From the NCBI RefSeq assembly GCF_027409185.1, contig NC_084469.1:34214293-34278292 (forward strand): a DNA stretch of 64,000 nt. Reading direction: 5' to 3'. A model generated the notes under the pieces. That model made no database searches and had not been told where the DNA came from. It worked only from the letters and a program-made list of their open reading frames with translations. A program made the translations under genes and the position numbers. Positions 1 through 12,059 of the stretch are shown here, piece after piece (positions within the stretch are counted from its first letter, which is position 1; each line of letters starts with the position of its first letter). The stretch comes from Cynocephalus volans (taxonomy: Eukaryota > Chordata > Mammalia > Dermoptera > Cynocephalidae).

Positions 1-464
1 AAGAGAACTGAAAACATGTTCACACAAGAACTTGTATAAGAATACTTAGAGCAGCATTGTTCATAATATCCAAAAAGTGGTAACAACTCAAATGGCCATC
101 AACAGATGAGTGGATAAACAAAATATGGTATATCCAGACAATGGAATTCTACTCGGCCGTAAAATGGAATGAAGTCCTAATTCATGCTCCAACATAGATT
201 AGTCTTGAAAACACTAAATGAAAGAAGTCAGACACGAAAGGACAAATGTTGTTTGATTCCATTTATACGATATTCCAGGTGCTGGGCAGAAGTGGAGAAG
301 GAGGTGTGACTGCTAATGAATACAGGGTTACTTTCAGGGATGATGAAAATGTTCTGCAGCTAGATAGTGCTAATGGTCACACACCTTCATGAATATACTA
401 AAAATCACTGAATTGTGATTTTTAAAGGGTGGATTTTATGGTATGTGAATTAGACCTCAGTTTT
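1..464 (+). mobile_element. L1 3' end (L1MA/L1MB-like), interrupted by a SINE
   Basis: The sequence follows the well-known L1M 3' end: a CATCAACAGATGAGTGGATA region, TGGAATTCTACTCGGCCGTAA, GAAAGAAGTCAGACACGAAA, and the terminal GGTATGTGAATTAGACCTCA. The last bases continue at 630-660 on the other side of a SINE inserted in the 3' tail. Confidence 0.85.
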
Positions 465-629
465 GTTTTGTTTTTTAAAGATGACCGGTAAGGAGATCTT
501 AACCCTTGACTTAGGTTATCAGCACGACACTCTCCAAGTGAGCTAACCAGCCATCCCTATATGGGATCCGAACCCTTGGCCTTGGTGTTATCAGCACCAC
601 ACTCTCCCAAGTGAGCCACGGGCCGGCCC
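465..629 (-). mobile_element. tRNA-like SINE, two-unit form
   Basis: On the minus strand it starts GGGCCGGCCCGTGGCTCAC, carries two tRNA-like halves each ending in a GGTT..A-type B box, and ends in an A-rich tail. It is flanked by near-identical 14-bp duplications (451-464 and 630-643, two mismatches) inside the L1 3' end. The divergence suggests an older copy. Confidence 0.85.
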
Positions 630-659
630 TATACCTCAATTTTTTAAAAAAAGAAGTTG

Positions 660-2195
660 GCAAAATCTACTTTACTTAATATTAATGGTAGCTGTGCGCT
701 TCCTTAGATAATTAGTAACAAGATTGCTCCTGTTGTGTGTTATAACCTCACTTATGATGTTTGGTTAATTAATCCAGTCTTAAGTGGGTGGTCTATTCTT
801 ACCCATCTCTAATCCGCCAAAAAACTCTTAAACTTAATGGAGCAAGCAGAAGGAGACTTTAAAAAACAGAATGACCCAATGGCCTCCATGGATCAATATC
901 AGGCTCTCAATAAAAAGAACCAATCAGAGCACATGAAAATGAAAAGATGATTGTTAAAAAAAAAAAAAAAACTGACCAGCAATATGGAAACAGCTGAAGA
1001 ACAGAAAATTGGTCAGCTGTTACTTAGAACCAAAGATACCTTCCGAACCCATCAAGGATCAAGAAATAAGAATGGAAAGGACACAGTGAGACATGGTTAG
1101 AAAAGTCCCAGCATCTATCTAAGTTTTGGAAGAACAAAACAGATAAATACTTGAAGGGACAATGAAAGAAAACTTCTCAGTAAGGGAGAAAGTACAACCA
1201 GGTACGGGCACGACAAAGAACAACAAAAATCACCCAGAAGCATTGTTTGAGGTTTCAGAATACAAAGAGTAAACATTCAAAACCTTAAAGCTTCAAGAAG
1301 AAGAAAAATCAGATTGCCCACAAACAAATGAGAACCAGATTCAGCCCAGACTTCTCACCGAGAACATTAAATGCACAAAGGCCGTGGAGGAATATCTTCA
1401 AAGATACTTGGGAACATGATTACAGACTCAGATAAAGTTGCATTTGAATGAGAAGGTAAAATAAAGATATGTAGACATGCCAGGGCTTGGAGAGTTACCA
1501 TCCACAGTCCCTACCTGAAGAATTTCTTGAGGAGATGTTCTAGTGAAAAGAGAAAGTACATCCAAGAGGAAGGCATGGATCCAAGAGGAAGGCATGGAAT
1601 CCAGGAGGAAGGCATGGAATCCAAGAGGAAGGCATGGAATCCAAGAGGAAGGCATGGAATCCAAGAGGAAGGCATGGATACAAGAGGAAGGCATGGAATC
1701 CAGGAGGAAGGCATGGATCCAAGAGGAAGGCATGGAATCCAGGAGGAAGGCATGGAATCCAAGAGGAAGGCATGGAATCCAAGAGGAAGGCATGGAATCC
1801 AAGAGGAAGGCATGGAATCCAAGAGGAAGGCATGGAATCCAAGAGGAAGGCATGGAATCCAAGCAGCAGCAGTGGGAAGTGTGCACTACCAAGGGTGGAT
1901 TTAACTGAATGTAAATCACACCTCACTAGCCTTAACCGAAGGACGAGGAGGAGTTGTTGCTGCTGCCACAGCCACCGTAACGAGGAAAAAAAACTTCCTC
2001 CAAAAGAAAAACAGTAAAACTTACATTAAGTTGAAATAAGAATTGATGACAACCAGGAACCACGAGGGCAGAGCACCTGGTAGGTGGGAAGAGAAGGAAG
2101 CAGAGCACACGAGGTCCTTTCCTACTCAGCAAGAGGACACAGACACTGACCTCATCTGGACCCTGATAAAAAATACCAGCTTTTAAATGTGTGTT
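660..2195 (+). mobile_element. Old L1M relic, A-rich
   Basis: A-rich plus-strand sequence with many stops. The phrase at 1471-1540 (GACATGCCAGGGCTTGGAGAG, then CCTGAAGAATTTCTTGAGGA) resembles an old L1M internal region, and the minisatellite at 1562-1858 lies within it. Boundaries and subfamily cannot be fixed by eye. Confidence 0.55.
1562..1858 (+). repeat. 20-bp minisatellite, 15 units
   Basis: Fifteen head-to-tail units of CCAAGAGGAAGGCATGGAAT. Units 1, 6 and 8 are 19 bp (one A lost), and units 3, 8 and 10 have AGG for AAG. Units 11 to 15 are identical, the typical sign of recent expansion at one end. The 20-bp period and absence of stops leave several frames open on both strands for 100-160 codons; these are artefacts of the repeat. 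Confidence 0.97.
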
Positions 2196-2213
2196 TAAAA
2201 TGCAAATTTTTAG

Positions 2214-2365
2214 GGCCGGCCCCATGGCGCACTCGGGAGAGTGCGGCCGCGGGTTCGGATCCTATATAGGGATAGCCGGTGCGCTCACTGGCTGAGCGCG
2301 GTGCGGGCGACACCAAGCCAAGGGTTGCGATCCCCTTACTGGTCACAAAAAGACAAAAAAAATAA
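2214..2365 (+). mobile_element. tRNA-like SINE, two-unit form with perfect TSD
   Basis: Starts GGCCGGCCCCATGGCGCACT, contains GGGTTCGGATCC (B box) and CCTATATAGG, then a second tRNA-like unit CCGGTGCGCTCACTGGCTGA, and ends in an A-rich tail. Perfect 18-bp duplications flank it at 2196-2213 and 2366-2383, showing L1-type target-primed insertion and relatively recent age. Confidence 0.95.
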
Positions 2366-2383
2366 TAAAATGCAAATTTTTAG

Positions 2384-4190
2384 AAATACAGAAAAGGAAT
2401 GTATAAGAGAGTTGATTGTGTTGATAAAACGCAGAAAGAAGGGAAGAAGAAAACTGTATTGATATGTTTGATCTATAGATAATTTGGAACCCAACATATA
2501 TAGATTATATATATATATATTTCTTTTTAACTATATGGGTCATTCACACACACGCACACACACAAGAAGACCATGTTTTAGACAAGAAAGAATTTCAAAA
2601 GGATAGCACCTAAGGGTCACATTCTCCAATCACAATGGAATAAAATTGCAAATTAATAAGAAAAAAAAAACTATTCATCAGGATTTCTGTAAATGGTTCT
2701 AAATAACTCTTTGGGTAAAGAGGAGAAAAACAGGTTTGGAACTACCTAGAAATGACTGACAGTGAGAGGGCTACTTATCCAAATCCTGTGAGATGTGCCC
2801 AAAGTGGCTGGATCCAGGTTTTATAGGGACTGAAGCTTATACATTTTGGGGTTCCCTTTAAGGAAAAGATCATAAAAAAATGTTACTTTTGCAAATTTTA
2901 CCGCCCTCCCCCCCACAAAAAATAATAGGTGAACACCTTGCTAGGACCCTCCAAGGTCTTGGAACGGACCCGTTCATGTATGAATTAGAAAACAAGGAAG
3001 ATTATAAAGCTCTTATGTCTAGAATTTAGAAAGGTACAAATAACATAAGCCCAAAGAAAGTAGGAAAGAATTAATGAAATAGAAGCAATGTTAATTTAGA
3101 TAAATTAAGTAGAATAAAATAGAGTTTACTAACAAATCTAAGAGCTATTTCTTTGAAAAGACCATCAAAATAGGTAAACTTTTGGCAAAACATATTAAAA
3201 ACAAGAGAGAAAGATGGGGGGAGAGGGGAATGGATACAAATAAACAATAAGGGGAATAAGAAAGAAGATGTAACTTTCAGGAGGTGATTTTTTTCAACTT
3301 GATGAAGGGTATTTCTGGAATCTTAGCACAAGGGTTATGTATTTATTGGTGAAACATTGGAATATTTCCATTACAGCATTATAGTCAGTGTCAAACAAGA
3401 AAGCCTGCTCTGACTCTTGCTACTCAGTATTATCCAGCGATTCCGTACAATGCAATTTAAAAGGAAAATACGTAGTGTAAATATTGGTAAAGATATAACT
3501 CTTAAGATTTGTAAATGATATAACATTCTAACTGAGAACCCAAGAGAATCAACTGACAAACTATTTAAACTAATAATAAATTTTAGCAAAGTGACAATAT
3601 TTCAAATACACAGCAGAAAAATAATTTATGACCGGAATACATATAAAGATCTCCAAAAAAAATCAATAAAAAGAGGACTAACAGTCCAATAGAAGATGAG
3701 CTACAATTGTTTAAGAAATTCAGAAAAAAAGAAAATAGAAAATGTAGAAAAAAATAAAAACATTTATGAAAAGATGCTCAAGCTCACTAGAAATCGAGTA
3801 AAGACAAAACAAACAACAAGAAAATATCTTCACCCATTAATCAGGTAAAACTTAAAGTCTGACAATACTAAGTATGATAACATTGGGAGAAATGGCTAAC
3901 GTAATCCATGGTTGGTGTGCAAACATAAATTTGCACAGTCTTTTTGGGAAACTGCTTGGCAGTATCTATTGCAATTTTCAATGTTTATATTTTTAACCCA
4001 TGTAGCATTTTTTAATAATGAAAAATTCCAATGTCTATCACTACAGAATGGCTAAATAAATTATAGTATGTATATTGCAGAGAATACTATAGCATAAGTA
4101 AAAAGAATGAGGTGAATCTATGTTTACTCCTATGAAAAGCCCTCCAAGATCTACTGTTAAATGCGGGGGAAGGTAAATGACAGCACTAAT
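2384..4190 (+). mobile_element. Degenerate L1 ORF2 and 3' region
   Basis: A-rich sequence with phrases of L1 ORF2, such as CTATTTCTTTGAAAAGACCA near 3146 and CAACTGACAAACTATTTAAA near 3550, followed by 3'UTR-like sequence to about 4190. All frames are broken. It includes a short ATATAT run near 2506 and a CACACA run near 2546. Confidence 0.6.
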
Positions 4191-4329
4191 GTCAAATACG
4201 ATCTGTCTCTAGAAAGAAGCGCTCCACATCGATGAACTCTGCAATAAGCTTTACAATTGAAGAAATAGCAAAGGGAAACTTTGGTTTTATTTGTACTGTT
4301 TGATTTTCTTTTCCAATGAGAATGCATTC

Positions 4330-4850
4330 AAGAAATAAGGTGGATATTTTTGCACTAACGTTCACAGCAGCATCATTCACAATAGCTAAGAGGTGGAAGC
4401 AACCCACATTTCCATCGACAGAAGAATGGACAAGCAAAATATGGTATATACATACAATGGAAAATTACTCAGCCGCAAAATGAAATAAAGTACTGATTCA
4501 CACTACATGGATGGATTGCAAAAACATGACGCTAAGTGAAATAAGCCAGACACAAAAGGACAAATGCTGTCTGATCCCACTTACATGAGGTACCTAAAGA
4601 AGTCAGATTCATAGAGACAGAAAGTTGCATGGTGGTTACTAGAGGCTGCAGGAAAAGAGAATGGGGAATTAATGTTTAATGGGTACAGAGTTTCAGTTGG
4701 GGGAGATGACAAAGTTCTAGAGATGGATGTTGGTGATGGTTGCACGGTAATGTGAATGGATTTAACGCCACTGAGCTATACGCTTCGAAATGGTTAAAAT
4801 AGTAAATTTTATGTCATGTGTATTTTACCACGATAAAAAAAATGTTAAAT
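4330..4850 (+). mobile_element. Second L1M 3' end
   Basis: Independent copy of the L1M 3' end: CAATAGCTAAGAGGTGGAAG, ATGGAAAATTACTCAGCCGC, GCTAAGTGAAATAAGCCAGAC, and the end GTATTTTACCACGATAAAAA. It is about as divergent as the copy at 1-464. Confidence 0.85.
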
Positions 4851-5780
4851 AAAAATAACGACAAGCAATTATAAAATAATAAATAATAATAATAAATAAG
4901 ATGCACTGAGCAGATGCTGAAGGATCCTTTTCTATTAAAATACATATATTACTTGGCAATATATTACAAAAAAATGTAAGTATATAACCAACCTTAAAAT
5001 AAAGAATGTATAATACCCAAGAGCCAAAAACAAAGAGGGAACTTCCATCCAAGACAAAAGCAGAAGCTGTGATAGGGGTGACCCAGGGATCCCACCAATC
5101 AGGTACACAGAGGCACCAGGGCTAGAGGCCAAGAACCGCATTGTTAACTCCACAGAGTTGACCACAGCCTTTGGGCGGTGAGGAGCTAGAGTGGAGTCCA
5201 CATTATAGTAGGGGTCCTTGAAGGGCTATTCCATCCATAAGGGAGCTAAAGAAAATTTTTTTTTAAATCTCCTTTGGGGAAGTAGCAAAGAAGCCATTTA
5301 CAGACAGTGAGAAAGAAAAAAGTCACACATGAGTAATTAAAACCCTAAGCCTGTGCCACTTATGGGTGTAGGGTCTAAATTTATACCACCCTTGTAGAAT
5401 GGAAACCCTAAACTGCAAATTTAGCATATAAAATATTCAAGATTAGTGAAACACTCAGATCCAGCAGAAAGAAACACAAGACTTGTCTCTACAAGGACAT
5501 TTTTACAACCTAGGGCATACAAGACCGTCACAGAAGAGGAAGCGGGGGATGATCAAGAGGAGTTCACAATATAAAACAAAAAAATGAAACCCATGCAGTA
5601 CAATCAACAGGCACGCATGCACACGCACACCCCAGCATTAGCACCTCGGGAACTGCAGATATTAAAGCGGTCTGAAAGTGCCTATGCAACATATTAATGG
5701 CTAAGGAGAGAAAAGATGAATACAAAATACAATTCAGGTTTAAGAGGAAGAAGGTGAGCTCCATTTGGAATTTGTGGAGC
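4851..5780 (+). other. A/T-rich intronic DNA, probably old L1
   Basis: A-rich on the plus strand and lacking open frames of note. Some phrases look like L1 internal sequence, but I cannot assign a family. Confidence 0.3.
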
Positions 5781-6504
5781 ATAGAGTCTTCAGGACATTC
5801 AGGTAGAGGTTAGTCGGAGGCTACCAAGAACAAACATCTGGAGCCCGGGAGCAAGTTGTTGGCTGAAGTGGACACGGGAGTTGCCATCATGGTAGCTGAG
5901 GCGCCCATGGAGGGGTGTGACCGGCCAAGGCATCGACCATGAGGGGCCCTGTAGTGAGCCCATGGTGAAGGGCAGGAGACTTGAAGGAGACAAGAGTGTA
6001 AGCTCCATCTATACCACCAATGTGATGGCAGCCTTTTCCAGAGGGTGTCCTCAGAGCTGCCCCTCCCCAAGTGTTCCCTCTCTCTTACAGCCCTTCCCCC
6101 AGCCCATCTTACTGCACAGTCACTGTGGTTCTGCTACAACGGGTGACAACACTGTCTTGCTCGCCTGTACTTCCCCCACATCTAGCACAAGGTTGGGCTT
6201 CCGTGGTGGCTCCATCAACGATTGTTGAGATGAATGAAATTAATGTGCACTCTGTCATGTTGTAGGAATTCATATCATGAACCTGCAGGGGAATGTGCTC
6301 AGAAGGAGCTAGAAATCCAGCTGATTTCTTCTTCCTCTGCCCCTCTGCCCTCTCTCCTTCCTGCTGCCTATTCTGCACTGAGAGCATCACCTCTCGGATT
6401 CAGGCTGGCACTGCCCTAATTCAGTCATGCAGGAGTGCCATGAAGCCTTTGTTAGGGCTGTGCTCATGCAAAATCGTCCACTCCCCTCCCCTCTTCCATC
6501 CTTG

Positions 6505-6675
6505 TAATAATTACCTGTTACTGAACACACTTTGCAAGTAGCTCATTAATCCTCACAGATTTTTACTACTCCCCCACTCTGCAGATGAAGAAACTGAGGA
6601 TCAGAGAGGTGACATGACTTTCCCTGGCCACAAAGCCATCGAGTGGCAGGGTGGAGGTTCAAGCCCAGACCTCTC
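6505..6675 (-). mobile_element. MIR
   Basis: CTCATTAATCCTCACAG, CAGATGAAGAAACTGAGGAT, and GGTTCAAGCCCAGACCTC in reverse-MIR order. Confidence 0.7.
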
Positions 6676-7164
6676 ACACACACTCCAAAGCTGCAGTTTC
6701 TGCCTCTCCCATGGGCCTCCCTCTGCTTCCCTCTCCCATGCCCTCCCCAGCACTCCCAGCTCACCCCCTCCTTAGCTCACACTGCCTCTGAGTCACACAT
6801 TCCTTGGCAGACAAGTGGAGGCGGGAGGAGGGAAGGGGATGGTCAGGTGGGTGGTGAGTACAAAGCTGAGTTTGTCTTTTCATGGCTACCAAGCATTGTC
6901 GTAGGACGTGGAATCCATAACCCCTCCTGGCCCCTTCTGGGGTTCTTAGAGTGAAGGAAAGAACAGATAAAGGACCCGTCTGCAAATACGTGGCTATGAA
7001 GACTGGGCAATTGTCTCTGAACCGGCCTTGGGGACCAGACTCAGAGCCTACCCTTCCTATAGATGTGACGGTGGCCCAGGTGCCTTTCCTTTAAGACTCT
7101 GGGTTTCTCGAGCCTGCCTTCGTGGGGGCTCAGAACTGTGCCAAGTCTCAGTCCAATCTGAGAG

Positions 7165-7300
7165 GTGAAGCCCTGGGCTGGGAACCAAGAGACCAGGGAT
7201 CTGGTCCTGATGCTGCCACCAACTTGGAGGACCTCGGCCAAGATCCAGCTTCTCTGAGTCCTAGTTCTTCATTTGTAAAATGGGGCAATCATCCCAGGCA
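7165..7300 (+). mobile_element. MIR
   Basis: CTGATGCTGCCACCAACTTG and TTCTTCATTTGTAAAATGGG match the MIR core and downstream part. Confidence 0.7.
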
Positions 7301-7483
7301 GGCCCATTTTCTAAAGATGGGTGTTTTGGCATGGGAAGGGCTCTGAGCCAAAGATTCAGGTTTGGGGAATAAGAAAAGGAGGAGATGCCAGGGGCAAGAT
7401 GGCCACCGCCAAGATGGTTATTCTTTCGGGCTGGGTCAGGACCGCCTCACTGAACACCTCCTGAGAGGATTGCTTGCCCACCA

Positions 7484-7991
7484 TGATGGTTAATTCTCGG
7501 TGTCAACTCGATTAGATTAAGGAATGCTGAGAAACCTGGTAAAGTGTCTTTTTAGGGGCGTCCATGAGGGTGTTTCCAGCGGAGATTAATATGAGAGCAT
7601 GAGTGGACTGGGTGGGAAAGACCAGCCCTCAGTGTGGACAGGAACCACCAATCTGCTGGGGACCCAGAGAGAATAAAAATGAAGGAAAAAGGTGAATCGC
7701 TCTCTCTATCTGCTGGAGCTGGGATACACTCTGGTCTCCTGTCCGGGGACATCAGAACTCGAGACTCTTCAGCTTTTAGGTTCCAGGAATTATACCAAGG
7801 ATACCACTGGCCTCCCTGGTTCTAAGGCCTTCGGACTTGGACTGAGCCACGCTACCAGGATCTAGTTGCAGACGCCTATTGTGGGATTCTTCTTGACAAT
7901 CACGAGAGCTAATTCCCCTAATAAATCCCCTCTCATATATTTATGAACATATCCATTGGTTCTGTCTCTCTGGAGAACCCCAACTAATACA
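7484..7991 (+). mobile_element. LTR-like mammalian interspersed repeat
   Basis: Begins TGATGGTTAATTCTCGGTGTC, has the phrase GAGGGTGTTTCCAGCGGAGA in the middle, a late AATAAATCCCCTCTCATATAT region, and ends GTCTCTCTGGAGAACCCCAAC then TAATACA. I recognise it as a common mammalian repeat of LTR type but cannot recall the family name with certainty. The AATAAA near the end is consistent with an LTR poly(A) region. Confidence 0.6.
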
Positions 7992-8399
7992 CCCACTCAG
8001 CAACTCTGGCCCAGACCATGACTGTGGAGAGGCAGAAGCAAGAGAGGAAGGACGGGAGGAGAGGAGGAACGAAAGGGGAAGGAGTGGAGTGTGGGGTGGA
8101 GCAGGAGGGTGGGGAAAACAGGCCCGAGGATAACAGCTACAGAGGCCAGTGCCCTGCATTCTGGATTGGGTTCCAGCCCTGGCTCTGCTTCCCACTATGA
8201 TGTTAAGCAAATGCAGCCTTCAGTTGAGGATCTCTAATCCTCAGTTTCCCTATATGTCAGCTCACATTTTATGATCTCTTCAGCTACATCCTCCACTTCC
8301 CTTCAAAGCCTGGCCCCATTGCTACATTGTCAGAAGCCCTTGTTCGATCCCCTCTCCTGCCTCCTGCTAAAAGTCCTGCCTCTCTCCTCTGGGCCAACA

Positions 8400-8560
8400 A
8401 CCCTCAGCTTAAGCCTGACCCCCTATGTCTTGACAGTATACAGGGTCACACATCACAAGGCAAAGGCCTCAGTCAAACCACCTTTGGTCCTGCCAAGCAC
8501 TTATACACTGATACACAGTAGGTGCTCAATAAACATTCGGTTAGCAATGAAAAATGGTGA
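8400..8560 (+). mobile_element. Possible L2 3' tail
   Basis: Ends with CACAGTAGGTGCTCAATAAAC, the L2/MIR-type terminus; followed by a short (GATG) repeat at 8567-8579. Confidence 0.45.
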
Positions 8561-9081
8561 AATCGATGGATGGATGGATGCCTAAAAAGATAAGCCTACT
8601 TTGTCTGCTGATCAAGCTCCTGGTCAAAACTCCCCTCCATAAAACACCTCCTGAATATACTCCTTCAGCTCAGCCACAGGATGTCCTGATCCTCGCTGCT
8701 GTCCTTCTGCCCTTAGACCTCAACTCCTGTCCCTGCTCAAAGGCTCCTCCATTTGTCATCCTTCCTTATCCAGCAGGTTCTAACTCCACAGGCCGCAGTC
8801 CAAAGAGCTTGGATCTAGCCAACTGCATTAATTACCCATGCTACTGGGGTGGTTATTCTATGGACAAAGAAAGCTCTAGAGTTGTTCTGCCACAGAAACC
8901 CCACAGAAGTCCCCACAAGAGTTCCTGTAGGTCACAGATTCAGGGACACTATAAGAGGAAGAGAGCCCAGACAGGTAGCTCTTCATAGAAGATCCAAGTC
9001 CCAGCCCCAATTGTCAATCTACAACCTACCCTGTAACACACACATGTGCACACCCTGGTCATGAGAAAAGCAGAATCTCAC

Positions 9082-9189
9082 CTTGATGCTCGCCCAGTTT
9101 CCCCATGGTCTCGATCTGTTCCACCAGGTCATTTGAATTCCACTGACTCATCCCAATGAGGATGGCATTCTTTCCTTCAGCCACCTCCT
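9082..9189 (-). CDS. PITPNM3: PITPNM3 coding exon 3
   Basis: A 108-nt exon on the minus strand between a CTTCCTACAG acceptor (first exon base 9189) and a GTGAGATTC donor (last exon base 9082). With the split G from exon 2 it encodes EEVAEGKNAILIGMSQW, then NSNDLVEQIETMGKLGEHQ, leaving one base. The first residue completes the FFAT motif begun in exon 2. It is in phase with exon 2 and matches the conserved PITPNM-family segment around ILIGMSQWNSNDLVEQIE. From memory the human protein has Met at the third residue and Asp near the end where this sequence has Val and Gly; both changes are conservative and fit an intact gene. The next exon is not visible between here and position 1. Confidence 0.95.
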
Positions 9190-9569
9190 CTGTAGGAAGA
9201 AGCAGAGATGGGCATGAGCAGACAGGGCTATGTACAGCAAGCCCTAGCAGGAGCTTACGTTTAAGGGAGTACTAATTTATTCCTTGACTTGAGGTAGACT
9301 TCAGCTATTGACAGCATCTGTAGGCATAGACAGGTATAAGACATTCAGAATTTGTCACTGCAAGAAGGCACTGTTTCTGTACCATACTGGGCCTCCACAT
9401 ACTACAGCAAAAGAAACTAAAGAGGGCAGCCATGAGAGAGGTTGAAAAGCATAGAAGGCTCCATCCCTAGCTCTGAGAGAAGTATTTCTTGAAAGGCAGT
9501 GTGTTTGGGAAGAAATAGCGAAACCTGTCACTTGCTAGGAGGTTTGGGGGTGGGAGGGTGGAAGGGTAA

Positions 9570-9715
9570 GTTATTTGTCTTCTCTGAGCTTCAGTTTTCC
9601 CATCAGTAAAGGGGACTGGCAATGGCCAACTCACAGAGCTGTTGTGAGGATTAAATGAGATAATGGGTGTAAAGGTCTTGGTGCATAGGAGACGCTCATT
9701 GGTGACAGCCACTGC
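9570..9715 (+). mobile_element. MIR
   Basis: TCTCTGAGCTTCAGTTTTCC, TTGTGAGGATTAAATGAGAT, GGTGCATAGGAGACGCTCAT in MIR order. Confidence 0.75.
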
Positions 9716-10384
9716 AGTTATTTCTTCACGTGAGAAGTAACTTGCCATCAGGATTTGAGTGGAGCAGGATTTGAGTGGACGCAGGAGCAGCTCTGGAGTA
9801 ACTGGGAGAGCAGAAGCCTTCTGGTTCTAAGCAAGTCTTGAGCTGCATGGAACCCGCGGCCCCATCTCAACTTTATGACCCCTTTAATGCCTCTTCTTCC
9901 CCACTCCTCCCCTCAACCCTGTTTCTATCCTTGTCCTTTCCCTGTCTGAGCCTAGGGATTACTCTGGGAGGAATCAGGGGGCCATATTCCCTAACCACAC
10001 TGAACAAGCCCCTGAGTCCCACACACACTTCTAGTACAGTCCCTTTTCTGCAAACATACACTTCTTCAAGGACAAATCCATAGAGATGCATGTTTTCATC
10101 CCTGCCCCCTGCCCCAAGGTGATAGGCCTTCCTGGTGAAGAGCTTTGTGCCCTCATAGAAAAGACATGGTGTTAAGAAGAATCCCTGGTCTCAAGATAAT
10201 TAATAATAACAGGGTGAGACCCATTTCACTGCTAAAGAACTTTACCTAGCAGATGGAACCAGTATGGTAGATCAGAAGCTTTGGGTGCTGTCCAGAGTTC
10301 TGATTCACTGTAGAGCTCAGTAATCCAGACCCCATTTCTGGTGGAGACACCTCCTCCTACCTTATTTTATTTATTGATTTGATT

Positions 10385-10575
10385 TATTTAACTACACTCA
10401 TCAAACCCTTACTAGACACTGAGATTGTTATAAGTGCTTTACAAATATTAAATCAATTATCATAATACTAAAAAGGTACAATTAGTATTGCCATTTTATA
10501 GACAAGAAAACTAAGGCACAAAGTAGCTCAGTAATTCTTGTCTAAGGTCACTAGCTTGGATTCAAACCCAGGTAT
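10385..10575 (-). mobile_element. MIR
   Basis: ATAAGTGCTTTACAAATATT, ATAGACAAGAAAACTAAGGC, GGATTCAAACCCAGGT, the reverse complement of MIR. Confidence 0.7.
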
Positions 10576-10984
10576 ACGATTTCGAGAGTCCTAAATCCTG
10601 ATGTCCTGACAGCTTGCCGTGGACATCCTGCATTGGTTGCCCAACACCCCAGCCAGGCACCATACATGCCCAGACAATTTCCCAAGCCTGGCGTGTTCCA
10701 TCTGGGGACAGGTTTACATCTATAAGCAGCACTGGGTACCAGGCAAAACCCTGACCAAGTTCCAGAGCAGATTTTGCTACATGTGAGCTTTGTGCCTTTG
10801 CACAAACAAAAATAAAAATGGCAATAACAACTTAAATGGCAAGAACAACTTTGGCTCTGTAACTCTTCCTAGCAAGCTGCTTGGGGACAAATGATGTAGT
10901 AAATTTGAAAAAACTACACAAGCCAAAATACTGTAAACAAATATAAGGTAGCATTATTCTTGGGGAGAAAAAATTGTGAAGAGG

Positions 10985-11215
10985 TGAAGAGCTCAGTTCT
11001 CGTGTTAGATTGACTATTTTCAATCCTGGATCCACCATTTACTAGCTGTATGACCTTGGATGAAGAACTTCAGTTTTATGAGCCTCAGTTTTCTCATCTA
11101 TAAAATGGTATGATAGTAGGGCCTCTGTTGTAGGATTGCTGTGAGGATGAAGTGGGCTGATACAGGTAAAGTTTTTACGAGAGGGCCTAGCACACAGTGA
11201 GAGCATGGACGGGGA
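10985..11215 (+). mobile_element. MIR
   Basis: CCTGGATCCACCATTTACTA, GCTGTATGACCTTGGATGAA, CCTCAGTTTTCTCATCTATA, then GGATTGCTGTGAGGATGAAG. Nearly full-length core. Confidence 0.85.
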
Positions 11216-11528
11216 CACTATCATGATGGTGCCATCGTCCCTGTCATCACTGCCAGCAATAGCAGCATGTGATGGTATGTCCCCACACGCACTGTCAGTT
11301 CCAGTCCTGCTGTTGTCTGCCCCTATGACATTCCATCCCAGCTCCAAGGTGGGGTGGTCAGGACCAGCCTGTAGCCCACCTTGAGTTCAGTTACCCAAAC
11401 ACACAGTTACTCATCTGTTCATTCTAACATTCACTCTACAGCGAATGGACTCCTGAGAGCTATGGTGTGTGGCATGAGACATGGCCTCCATCCTGCAGGA
11501 ACCCACTTTCATGAAGAACACGGTGGCA

Positions 11529-11853
11529 CAGTAGTTCCCCTCCCCCATCCAGTTTCACTTTTCAGGGTTTCAGTTATTTGTGGTCAACCACAGTCCTAAA
11601 ATATTAAATGGAAAATTCTAGAAATAAACATTCACATAACTTTTATTACAGTATGTTGTTATAATTGGTCTATTTTATTCTTAGTTTTTGTTGCTAATGT
11701 CTTACTGTGCCTAATGTATACATGAAACTTTATCATAGATATGTACGTATAGAAAAAGAAAACATAGTATATATAGTGTTTGGTACTGTTCACAGTTTCA
11801 GACACCCGCTGGGGGCCTTGGAACATACCTCCCATGGATAAGGGGGACTACTG
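11529..11853 (+). mobile_element. Tigger-type MITE
   Basis: Terminal inverted repeats are visible: CAGTAGTTCCCCTCCCCC at the left and GGATAAGGGGGACTACTG at the right, followed by TA. Internal phrases GGTCAACCACAGTCCTAAAA and CATAGTATATATAGTGTTTGG are typical of human Tigger1/MER44-like pogo elements. At 325 bp it lacks transposase and is a non-autonomous deletion derivative. Confidence 0.8.
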
Positions 11854-12059
11854 TAAATAACTCTGAATGGCAAGATGAGCGAGCCCAGGCCCCTGGTCCA
11901 GCACTGGCTACACAGCAGGTACTCAGCACACCCTAGCTCCCATTTTTCCTAAATGCCATATGTCCTATCCCTATCCTGGGGGTGTCTGTGAGGCTCTCCC
12001 AGGCCCTGGAGCTGAGCGTGCCTACTTCTGTGCAGCCCCAGGCCTCCTTCCTCTCTTTG

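Larger units (their letters stand above)
1..9081 (-). other. PITPNM3: PITPNM3 intron 3 (partial)
   Basis: Intron of the minus-strand gene, running off the left edge. The first 5.8 kb is mostly plus-oriented old L1 with two tRNA-like SINEs and a 20-bp minisatellite. From 5.8 to 9.1 kb there are MIR fragments, an LTR-like element (7484-7991), a possible L2 tail near 8.5 kb and otherwise unremarkable sequence. No further PITPNM3 exon is visible. Confidence 0.8.

Noticed and set aside
1428..2017. Long ORFs on both strands over the minisatellite
   Set aside because: A 20-bp unit without stops leaves multiple frames open by construction; units of 19 bp move between frames.
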